A stretch of DNA of 23,487 nucleotides from Pelargonium cotyledonis (Eukaryota; Streptophyta; Magnoliopsida; Geraniales; Geraniaceae), in the NCBI GenBank assembly GCA_036897625.1, contig JAYMTA010000872.1:1-23487 (forward strand). The letters are read 5' to 3'. The notes beneath the pieces are model-generated. The model had not been told where the DNA came from. It saw nothing but the letters and a program-made list of their open reading frames with translations, and searched no databases. A program made the translations under genes and the position numbers. This document shows, in pieces, positions 10,430 to 23,487 of the stretch. Position 1 is the first letter of the stretch. Each line of letters starts with the position of its first letter.

Positions 10430-10440
10430 ATTGGTCCAAT
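10430..10440. promoter_or_regulatory. Paired CCAAT dyad in the bZIP60 promoter
   Basis: ATTGGTCCAAT is two opposed CCAAT boxes around a single base, about 190 bp upstream of the bZIP60 ATG. ER-stress elements place a CCAAT/ATTGG half next to CCACG (ERSE-II is ATTGG-N-CCACG). Here the second half is CCAAT instead, and no full ERSE was found. An ACGTG core (10471-10475) follows. NF-Y binding is plausible; a stress role is inference. Confidence 0.4.
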
Positions 10441-10625
10441 GATGAAGTCAGTACCTTCCTCCCCAAGCAAACGTGTCGCGTATGGCTTGTAGTCCTCCTC
10501 CATTGTTTTCAAACTTGACAGGCCATAGTAGCTGATTAACTCTTCCATTTCCTCTCTCAACGGTTCATTTCTACACTACAAGCTCTGTTCATTTGTAAAT
10601 ATTGTTTCTATCTTGGTAACCGATT

Positions 10626-12636
10626 ATGGACCATTCTCTATTTCTAGAAGACGACGCAACGGCCAATATTATCGATTGGGACAAGTTCTTCACAGACTTG
10701 CCGGAGAATCTCTTTGATTTCGACTTCACTCCACTCTCCGATTCACCGGTCCTCTCAAACTCGTCGCCAACAACGACCGACATCGATGGTTTCTCGAACC
10801 CGTCACCTGACTCTTTCTCTTCGTGGATCGACGAGATTGAGAGCCTCCTGATGGAGGATGATGACGGCGAAAAGGTCGGAGCAGAAGAGCCTTCCGGTGA
10901 GCTCCGCGACAACGTTTTGGCGGATGTACTTGTGTCGCCTCCGCCTCCGCCTGCGGGCGGTGACTTTAGTGAGGTCGTCAATGCACCAATCGATTCCAGC
11001 GACTCTGATGCCGGAAGCGGGAGTGCCGTGATTGACGGCGGAGAAGAGAAGGATAGTGACGAAAACGTTGAAGTCGGTGACGATCACGCCTCTAAGAAAC
11101 GGAGAAGGTATCTGTAATTTATTAATTTTAGTGTCTGATTGATCCTGTAAAATGTTAGGGTTAGATTTACATGTCTGATATGCATATTTGGGATTGTTGT
11201 GATTAGATTGTGGATATTGATGATATTTATGTATACATTATTGCTTTGCTAAATTATATTAATTGCTTCTTTTTTATTAAGAAAGATATGAACCATGCTG
11301 AGAACTTCAGTTGTGTTAAATGTATATGCAATTGAGACATTAAGTGAATTATTAATGTATTACTGAATAGGGGTTTTGGTGTTCAGCAAATATTATACTT
11401 TTTTGTATGGAGAACTTCAGTAATGTTAATGAATATTCATGGTTGAGACAAATTGGAAGTGTTACAAAAACTTTAAGTGATGGAGAGAGCTTAAGGTTTA
11501 TGTGTGCATAATTTGACATTTCAGGCAAGTAAGGAATAGGGACGCAGCAGTGAAATCAAGGGAAAGGAAGAAGTTGTATGTGAGGGATTTTGAGATTAAG
11601 AGTAAGTATTTCGAAGGGGAATGCAGGAGGCTAGAGCGACTACTCCAGTGTTTTGTGGCCGACAATCATTCCCTACGTCTTACTTTGCAGAATGGCAGTG
11701 TTGCTACCATGACCAAGCAGGAGTCTGCTGTGCTCTTGTTGGGTATGAATTTTATGCCTTATCATTTTTGCTTCTTAATTTGTTGTCTGCTCAGTGTACA
11801 ATGTAGATTAACAATCTTATATATTGTACTAGTAAATGGATAAAAAACAGATATGTAAGATTGTATATATGAAAATGACCATATAGAATTAGGTGTTCCT
11901 ATTCTTTTAAAGAGTAGGTGGTATAGCTTGATGTCTACTAGTTGTTGTTACATATGCACAAAGTGAATGCTTGCTCTACCATTCATCCCCAAATTGTAGC
12001 TTTAATGGGAAATGGTTTATTTATAATTGATGAGAAATTAACCTCTTTTGATATGCACTTATTTTCCTCTGAAGCTACTAGATAGCATTAGCAAGCTATG
12101 CTATGTTCGGGGGTACAAGACCATATTTGTGTTTGGTGGCATTGAGCAGCCAAATAAGGCTTATGTAGATTATTATGGAGCTTGCTATGGCTGAGTTTCT
12201 TCTTCTATTACCTTTAACCTTATACTCAATCCAAACCAATAAAAGTAAATATCTATAGACTAGTGTGGGATTTCAGTTAAGTGAAGTGATAAGCTTCAGT
12301 TCAATTTTATGCATGCTGATTAGCATTGGGTTTGATTGGTGTGCAGAATCCCTGCTGTTGGGTTCCCTGCTTTGGTTCCTGGGGCTCGCTTGCCTGCTCG
12401 TTTTGACACTAGTTTACCTGTTAACTCTGGAAAGAGTTCCACAGAACGGAAACGCCGAAAAGAAAAGTCTGGTCGTGGAGGCTCCAAGAGAACAAAGAAA
12501 TAAGATGTTTACAAATCTTCTGCTGCCATGTTTTACCAGGAGTAGAAGATGCAGATCATCCAGGACTAGGATGAGACTGAATAGTGAGTACCCTTGTTCT
12601 TTGAGCTTCAGTTCTTACATTTTTGTTCTCTTTTGA
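10626..12636 (+). CDS. bZIP60: bZIP60, membrane-tethered ER-stress bZIP transcription factor (unspliced form)
   Basis: Exons 10626-11107, 11525-11742 and 12347-12636 join in frame to 329 residues. bZIP60 activates unfolded-protein-response genes; the unspliced protein is held at the ER, and IRE1-spliced mRNA gives a nuclear form. The N-terminus is acidic and Ser/Asp-rich, containing SWIDEIESLLM and SDSGS-like stretches. A KKRRR cluster leads into the basic region N165-x7-R173 (NRDAAVKSRERKK) and a zipper-like helix (KYFEGECRRLERLLQ). KQESAVLLLESLLLGSLLW follows, then a membrane helix (residues ~236-261). The luminal tail includes a CFTRSRRCRSSRTRMR motif, as in the Arabidopsis protein. The last ~15 residues are uncertain: GTGAGT at 12584 could be a donor, in which case the tail differs. 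Introns of 417 and 604 bp hold nothing notable. Confidence 0.95.
12347..12390 (+). promoter_or_regulatory. IRE1 recognition hairpin region in bZIP60 mRNA
   Basis: Exon 3 opens with CCCTGCTGTTGGGTTCCCTG. With the last base of exon 2, GAA(U)CCC (G at 11742 plus 12347-12352) pairs with GGGUUC (12360-12365). This leaves the 7-nt loop UGCUGUU, which carries the CUG|CUG-type IRE1 signal. A second, less regular hairpin is expected around 12365-12390, because plant bZIP60 sites are paired and release about 20-23 nt. I do not assign exact cleavage bases. The protein encoded across the site, ESLLLGSLLW, is strongly conserved in bZIP60 proteins, as expected if the RNA is also under selection. Confidence 0.85.
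12381..12503 (+). other. bZIP60: Overlapping second frame encoding the basic tail of spliced bZIP60
   Basis: Removal of 23 nt (or 20 nt, the same shift) at the hairpin moves translation into a frame that reads GARLPARFDTSLPVNSGKSS from 12381, then an intensely basic segment ERKRRKEK ... GSKRTKK, and stops at TAA 12501-12503. The membrane helix is lost and a likely bipartite nuclear localisation signal is gained. With a 23-nt excision the spliced protein would be 277 residues. The 40 open codons and the cluster of Lys/Arg are seen in the sequence. Use of this frame is inferred from the known behaviour of bZIP60. Confidence 0.75.
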
Positions 12637-13757
12637 TTTTTTTGTTTGTTATTCTGTATTTGAGTTGTGAAAATGTGGATAGCCACATAATGAAAGCTGG
12701 TGGAGGATTTGAATGACTGAGCTTACTGATATTGTTCCCTGGTACTAATAAGAATTATATTACACTTGTCTTCTTGATGTGCTTGCCACTTTCATCTGGA
12801 CAGCTTCACCATTGGGGATTTGTTTTATTTTTTACTACTTTGAGCAGTCTCTCAATGAGTTTTTGCTTCATGGATCTAAATTTTAATTATTTTGGTCTGA
12901 AAATGGGACCAAATGGTTTGTTGAAGCCGGCAAGTTGGGTTTATCGTTCGGGGTTTAAAACATCTAGCCCAAACACGATTTGAAAGAGGTGTGTGATGGG
13001 TTCATTTGGTTTTTAGGTTTTACCCATAGAACGTGCATGTTATTAAGCCCGGCCACAATTTCATTAGGACAAATTTGACTTGACCCAACATGAACCACAT
13101 AAGAATGACTAGGGCAAATGTGAAGAGGGCATGAGACAAACAAGTGCGAATCACATACTCTAAAAATCATGGCGGGTACGTTGAACCACGAAAACTATCA
13201 ACCAATAGAACCACATTAACTCCAATCTCGCCAAATACAAATTTTAGAATTGATGTGGTGTGTATGGAGCGAAACATTTACATGTGCAACAATTTACAAA
13301 AGAAATTGAAGATATTGAGTAAAAATGAGACTAAAAACGAGTTCTCTATTGCATCGAGAAGTCAACGATTTCTCATAAAACAATATGAAAACCTAATTGA
13401 AAGGTTTTCTCAATATGGACGGACTAATTGAATATGTGATAGCATGGCCATTTCTTCAACTTGTGATCGATTCTCAGAGTTATTATCTCTCAAAATCTTT
13501 CGTACTACACAAATTAATTCAAAATTAATCTATCCGGAACGTTAGGAGATGAAGTCTAAAATGTTTTTTTCTTTTCTGATGGTAGAATCAGTAAATTAAG
13601 AAGCCTTGGAGGGCAAATATATAAGGATAGTGAAAGCTGACTGGAAGGTAGAAAGGGGGCGGGGGGGGAGGGGGGAGTGCACATCTCTACATGGAATTGG
13701 AATATGCGGATAAGGACATTACTGTAAATAAATGAAAAGAAAATGTGGCTTACCAAA

Positions 13758-13780
13758 CCACGCCACGCCACGCCACGCCA
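13758..13780. repeat. CCACG pentanucleotide microsatellite
   Basis: CCACG is repeated four times and followed by CCA, about 1.4 kb upstream of the PFP alpha start. Confidence 0.8.
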
Positions 13781-13929
13781 TACAGAAAGGGCGGTGCAAT
13801 ATATATCCTTTACCTAACGCTCAAATCCCACCCCCACTCCTTCGGTTTTGGTTTGATGAGCTTGAGCCACAACTCACAAGACTCACAGCTACCTCTATAA
13901 TAAGTACACTAATTTCAAGATAAAATGAG

Positions 13930-14290
13930 CATTTATTATTGTTTTTTTTATAAAAAAATTAATTTAGCCTATAAACTTTCATAAATCTTTTAATTAAAAA
14001 TAGTCTATGAATTTTTATAATTCAATTAAAAAATTCATAAACTTTTTTTCCGGTGTATACCATCGAGTTCCTGAACGGATATGTATAATCGCAGTTGACA
14101 CTTTTAAGCCGTTTTACCACATCTAGATTAATCTTCATTTGATATTTGTTTATAGTTAAAACTTTCATCTCTTCTCATAAATGTGTTGAGCGGGGATCGA
14201 ACGCAAGTGTTTTTTCCACTCACGCAGTCTGTGTTGACAACTGCGCCACTACTCTTGAGTGAATTCATAAACTGTTTTTAGTTAAAATAT
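13930..14290. repeat. Degenerate ~30-bp AT-rich repeat that received a SINE
   Basis: Units of the form CTATAAACTTTCATAAATCTTTTAATTAAAAATAG and CTATGAATTTTTATAATTCAATTAAAAA occur in tandem, and the next unit is split by the SINE at 14043-14261. The pattern resembles dispersed plant repeats built of a short unit of this kind. It predates the SINE because the SINE target duplication lies inside it. Confidence 0.5.
14043..14261 (-). mobile_element. tRNA-derived SINE with 11-bp target-site duplication
   Basis: The element reads on the minus strand. Its head, starting at 14261, contains a polymerase III A-box-like GTGGCGCAGTTGTC and, about 35 nt on, a B-box-like GCGTTCGATCCCC (plus coordinates about 14234-14248 and 14191-14204). 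The tail ends in a run of seven A (plus-strand T at 14043-14049). The exact 11-bp direct repeat AATTCATAAAC flanks it at 14032-14042 and 14262-14272. These are the defining marks of a tRNA-related SINE moved by target-primed reverse transcription. The length of 219 bp is typical, and the intact duplication suggests a fairly recent insertion. Confidence 0.85.
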
Positions 14291-14291
14291 A

Positions 14292-14553
14292 CTCAATCTA
14301 TCCCAAAATGAGTGTCTTGTTTGTCTAAATTTTTTGTCTCAAAATGAGAGTCTTGTTTCTATTTTTATGTTATTATATTAATGTTCTTCCTATATTACAC
14401 TTATCACTTATGCACATGGGCAAATCTGCACATGGGGTGCACATGAAATGTAGGTGGAGAAAGTAATGGTTATATTAAAAACATATTAAATTATCTTATA
14501 ATTCTTAATTTTTATAAAAAAAATAAAAACAAGACGCTCATTTTAAAAAATGT
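14292..14553. mobile_element. Stowaway-type MITE, copy 2
   Basis: The left end follows a TA at 14290-14291 and reads CTCAATCTATCCCAAAATGA. The right end, reversed, reads TTTTTTAAAATGAGCGTCTT before a TATA near 14553-14556. Interior blocks such as TTATCACTTATGCACATGGG and TCTGCACATG are shared, in the same order and orientation, with the copy at 9739-9993. It carries a short internal duplication (GCACATGGGGTGCACATG) not present in the first copy. The exact right border is uncertain by a few bases. Confidence 0.78.
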
Positions 14554-15041
14554 ATATCATCACATAAATGATGATATAAAATGTATCTAGCAAAATAAAT
14601 TTGTTATCCTTTAGAGGAAAATAGCAAAAAGAAAAATATTGGACGACATATATTTGTTGCTAGATTATACTCACTTTTTCTCTCATAGGACTATACAGAA
14701 TATCAGGTTGTTTGTCTTTAACATTAATCTACTACGGGCTGGCCAAATTGCCAAAAGACAATTTTCTGTGGGGCCCTTTTTCAGTTCTCAACCACATAAT
14801 GGCATTTCTGCAAATAAACGAGAAGTGGAGGGTCTTTAATCTGACACCACCAAAGATTGATCCCAGCATCATAGCGAATCAAAAAACGATATTCAACCAT
14901 AACAGGGCAAACCCGTCTCTTCATAGCTAAAATCCATGGCATTTCCGTAAATATTTTCTCAATTTTGGTTCATTTGCGAAGAGACCACAGGAGACCAAAT
15001 TGTGAAAACTTGGCTGGTTGTATCGCCTAGTTCCTGCCCCC

Positions 15042-15048
15042 TATAAAA
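15042..15048 (+). promoter_or_regulatory. TATA box of the PFP alpha gene
   Basis: CCCCCTATAAAAACGG has a near-consensus TATAAAA 106 bp before the ATG. That predicts transcription start near 15075 and a short, AC-rich leader with many CAAC/ACCA strings and no upstream ATG. Confidence 0.75.
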
Positions 15049-15147
15049 ACGGCCTTTTGGAGCAAAAACCCCTCGCACTGATATTATAAGACAACACCAC
15101 ACCCACTACGCACCAAACCAACAATACCAACAAAGCAACGAAACGCC

Positions 15148-20875
<5,728 letters not shown>

Positions 20876-22140
20876 GGGCATAACTTAAATTGTTCATCTT
20901 ATCTTAAACTGCCCAGCACCTTGATTAAACTTCAATTTCTCTGTTTATGAAATGCCGGTGAGGTACTATAGCCGATGATAAGAAGCCGATTATTCTTTTT
21001 ACCTTTACCATTTTGGTTTTTAACTCTTGTGCAAGAGGATCACTGAGAGTACAATTTTACCGAGTTATGTGAAACTAAATTTTACAGATTTTCTGTTTTA
21101 CATGCTGTTTTAAACTGTTGGCTTGTTTCTCAGACTCTTTACTTAAGAGCTCTAGCTGTTTAGTAGGTGTATGGCAAGGTTGGAACGAGGAATGGATATG
21201 ATTAACGATGATTGACAACAAAATGAAAATGTTGTTTTGTTTAACGTTAAATAAAAAATGACATCCTTGTACCAATGTAATGGACAACAAAATGACTGGA
21301 GCTTAAAAAAAATTACTGATCCTAAAAGATGTACAAATAATGTGTTCTGTAATGCCCATTGTAGTGCTACCTCATTACATATTTAATTTTGGAACAAATA
21401 TTGTTTAAAATTATGAATCAGCCCAATCTATATTTTTTTAGCAACAGCCCGTTCTTAAACTGTGAATAAGAAAAAAAAAAAAAACTTAATTAACAACTTA
21501 AGTTACTGTCACAAGTTAATGATTATATGACTCAAATATACAAGAAAACTTTTAAAGATATAAAATAGTTTTGTTTCTCCTAAACCGACTAAATTTTTAG
21601 GTTTTGTTTTTTTAGCCATTATAAAAACTATTTTCATATTAATTAAAATCATTCAACCGATAGTTTTCAAGTGTTACGTTAGTATTTGTTAGTATGTCAT
21701 TACGCTATGTCAAATATGGACTCCACGCGTAAATGTCACGTCACCTTATTGTTATTAAAATATTATTATTTTTATCTTGTTAGCTAAACTCAACGAATTC
21801 CGTCTCTAAATTTAATGACGATGACTATTTTTATCATGTTTGCTAAAATCAATTATTGTAATCATCTTTCGACATACTTTAAACTAAAATCGATACGTTT
21901 TGGATAGTTCGGAAACTATTTTGAACATTTATCCAATGTGTTTTTCGGCCTGATCTATTAGCAAAATATCATACAAACATCTCCATAACTTTCCACGTAG
22001 TAAGGAGGCCCTTGCTTGCTCTAGCCCTAGCGCGCCCAAAGATTGGAAACGGTATGATATTTGAAAAATTAGGAAATATATGAGGGGCTTAAATGGAAAT
22101 ATAAAAAGAACCCGCTGCTAGTTAAAAAAGTTTGAATTTC
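20876..22140. other. Interval between PFP alpha and CDKB2
   Basis: After the PFP alpha 3' UTR there is no supportable gene. From about 21530 to 21920 the sequence has the feel of a dispersed plant repeat: AT-rich, with CACGCGTAAATGTCACGTCA and TTTGGATAGTTCGGAAACTATTTTGAAC, strings familiar from high-copy non-coding elements. I cannot define ends. The remainder is AT-rich with homopolymer runs. Confidence 0.4.
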
Positions 22141-22170
22141 AAAAATGTTCCCGTTAACCCAACGATCCCA

Positions 22171-22181
22171 CCCAACGGTTA
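22171..22181 (+). promoter_or_regulatory. Perfect MSA (mitosis-specific activator) element of CDKB2
   Basis: CCCAACGGTTA matches YCYAACGGYYA at all 11 positions, 16 bp or less upstream of the TATA box. Further AACGG-like cores are close by: CCCAACGAT at 22158-22166, an AACGG on the minus strand at 22151-22155, and GAAACGG near 22050. Such clusters bind MYB3R factors and restrict transcription to G2/M, the expected pattern for a B2-type CDK. Confidence 0.8.
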
Positions 22182-22186
22182 CGCAA

Positions 22187-22193
22187 TATAAAT
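22187..22193 (+). promoter_or_regulatory. TATA box of CDKB2
   Basis: TATAAAT lies just after the MSA element and 94 bp before the ATG. It predicts transcription start near 22220 and a leader of about 60 nt ending in a GA-rich run. Confidence 0.7.
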
Positions 22194-22280
22194 TCGATGC
22201 GCCTCGCCATCTCACTTCCTCGGTGACCAATTTCTGTTCAGAGAAAGTGAAAGAAGAGACGAGACTCAAGAGGGAGAGAG

Positions 22281-23487
22281 ATGGAGAAAATTCCGACGAC
22301 AGTATCTGCAATGGAGGCTTTCGAGAAGCTGGAGAAGGTCGGAGAAGGCACTTATGGGAAGGTTTATAGAGCCAGAGACAAGGCCACTGGGAAGATCGTC
22401 GCCCTCAAGAAGACTCGCCTCCACGAGGACGAAGAAGGTGTCCCTCCCACCACTCTCCGCGAGATCTCCATCTTGCGTATGCTCTCCAGGGACCCTCATG
22501 TTGTCAGGTAACAGATTCTCCATCTGCCTATGGTTTAGTGCTTTTGCATTTCCTCTTCTGTAATGATGAATTCTAGGGGTTTTTATTCGTTTTCTGTTGA
22601 TTGTGCAAATTAGGGTTTATGTCTGTGGTTTTGATTGTTTTTAGAGATTTCGATCTGGTTTCGTGTGAGGATTATGAACTGATTTTGGTTGTCCTGGGCG
22701 TCTCTTTTGGATAATTTCATCCTCTTTTTTTCGTTTAGGTTTTACGCACTAAGGAGCTTTTCACTCCTAGAGTCAATTGACTTCTTATAAATGGTTGAAT
22801 TAAATGATGCTTGAGAATTTCCTATGCCATACCTTCGCAGATCTTTGAGATTGTGTATTTGCTTAATTACTGTTTATTATTGTTGTATCAATGTGGAAAA
22901 ACAGGTTGATGGATGTCAAACAAGGCCAAAACAAAGAGGGGAAAACAGTCCTTTACCTGGTGTTTGAGTATATGGACACAGATCTGAAGAAATATATCAG
23001 GTCCTTCCGTCAATCTGGAGAGAACATTCCTACCAATAATGTTAAGGTAGAGATGGATTCAATTTAATCTTCCATGTTATGATATATAATATTATTGATA
23101 TTGAAAATTACGAAGTAAAATTTATTGATTCATAAGGTTGCGTTTAGTAACATGAATGTTATTTGAAATACGTATGTAATGTTTGGATAATCATAGGATT
23201 TCAAATGAGAAGGTAACAATTGTCATTTGAAATCTCATGTCATAGGCATGTTGTGAATATTATTGGATTTGACTCAAATTCAAATCCAAATTCTCGGAGT
23301 TCCTAAACACTTGATTGGGCTCAAATTCAGTATTTGAAATGACATGTTGGTTCCCGAACACACATTATTTGTTTGGTAATATGAATCTAAGGTGCAATAT
23401 TTGTTGATTTTTTTATACCAGAGCTTGATGTACCAACTCTGCAAGGGTGTTGCTTTCTGCCATGGTCATGGAGTCTTGCACAGGTAT
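22281..23487 (+). CDS. CDKB2: B2-type cyclin-dependent kinase, 5' part (cut by window end)
   Basis: Exons 22281-22507, 22905-23046 and 23422-23483 give the first 143 codons plus two bases; a donor GT follows at 23484 and the rest is outside. CDKB2 kinases are plant-specific and drive G2/M entry with mitotic cyclins. The glycine loop GEGTYGKVY (21-29) includes the inhibitory T24/Y25, and K43 in VALKK is the ATP-binding lysine. The cyclin-binding helix reads PPTTLRE (55-61), the B2 hallmark, against PPTALRE in B1 and PSTAIRE in A-type. [24 protein letters not shown] and [20 protein letters not shown] follow, breaking off at the arginine of the HRD motif. The ATG at 22281 adds ten residues before an in-frame ATG (M11), as in Arabidopsis CDKB2 proteins ([16 protein letters not shown]). 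Intron 2 contains a fold-back element. Confidence 0.96.
23140..23363. mobile_element. Fold-back MITE-like element in CDKB2 intron 2
   Basis: The left part reads GCGTTTAGTAACATGAATGT then ATTTGAAATAC. The reverse complement of the right part reads GTGTTCGGGAACCAACATGT then CATTTCAAATAC. These are imperfect inverted ends with a partly self-complementary interior (several ATTTGAAAT/ATTTCAAAT blocks). It fills most of a 375-bp intron. Ends and target duplication are uncertain. Confidence 0.45.

Larger units (their letters stand above)
8633..10620. other. Interval between BUBR1 and bZIP60
   Basis: This stretch holds the BUBR1 3' UTR, a decayed RNase H-like fragment (9314-9670), one Stowaway MITE (9739-9993) and, from about 10400, the bZIP60 promoter and leader. 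Between 8720 and 9310, and between 10000 and 10380, I see only AT-rich sequence. The plus-strand leader just upstream of 10626 has no upstream ATG within about 120 bp. Confidence 0.5.
12640..15040. other. Repeat-rich interval between bZIP60 and PFP alpha
   Basis: No gene is supportable here. The interval contains the bZIP60 3' region, a G-rich run (13648-13676), a CCACG microsatellite (13758-13780), an AT-rich repeat with an inserted SINE (13930-14290), a Stowaway MITE (14292-14553) and then the PFP alpha promoter. From 12900 to 13540 and 14560 to 14930 I see unremarkable single-copy-looking DNA without a persuasive reading frame. Confidence 0.5.

Noticed and set aside
10589..11087. Minus-strand open frames opposite bZIP60 exon 1
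   Set aside because: Ser- and Arg-rich shadows of the acidic bZIP60 N-terminal coding sequence.
12732..12983. Continuation of bZIP60 as a separate membrane protein frame
   Set aside because: Hydrophobic residues come from T-rich DNA; there is no family match and the reading frame is short.
14185..14260. tRNA gene on the minus strand
   Set aside because: The A- and B-box-like strings are present, but no cloverleaf with paired acceptor arms can be drawn, and the A-tail and target duplication show a SINE.

Overview
The window is nuclear DNA from a flowering plant, most likely a eudicot. Coding exons are short and GT/AG-bounded, introns are AT-rich, and the proteins are plant-specific: chloroplast CP12, the regulatory PFP alpha subunit, a B2-type cyclin-dependent kinase, and bZIP60. 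I cannot name the species. All joined exon models below were built by hand from reading-frame continuity, splice dinucleotides and family similarity. No search was run.

Layout. (1) 656-1087, minus: a two-exon gene for a small, probably plastid-targeted one-helix protein of unknown function. (2) 3670-4065, minus: an intronless CP12 gene, the redox-controlled linker of GAPDH and PRK in the Calvin cycle. (3) 5291-8632, plus: an 11-exon BUBR1/MAD3-type spindle-checkpoint gene with two KEN boxes. (4) 10626-12636, plus: a three-exon bZIP60 gene, the ER-stress transcription factor. Its mRNA carries the IRE1 target hairpin, and a second overlapping frame would give a basic nuclear-localising tail after cytoplasmic splicing. 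(5) 15148-20875, plus: a 19-exon gene for the PFP alpha subunit, 617 residues. (6) 22281 to the window end, plus: the first three exons of a CDKB2 kinase gene, cut off just before the HRD motif.

The genes do not form an operon-like unit. Two of them, BUBR1 and CDKB2, act in mitosis, and both have AACGG-core (MSA-type) elements just upstream. The CDKB2 promoter has a perfect 11-base match to the consensus.

The spaces between genes hold small transposons and relics. They include a Stowaway-type MITE pair (9739-9993 and 14292-14553) and an hAT-type MITE with a 12-bp terminal inverted repeat and 8-bp imperfect target duplication (4464-4710). There is also a tRNA-derived SINE with an exact 11-bp target duplication (14043-14261), several fold-back elements, a 64-bp tandem repeat (about 2965-3155), and a decayed RNase H-like retroelement fragment (about 9314-9670, minus). 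I found no wholly new system. The most informative feature is the dual-frame IRE1 switch in bZIP60.
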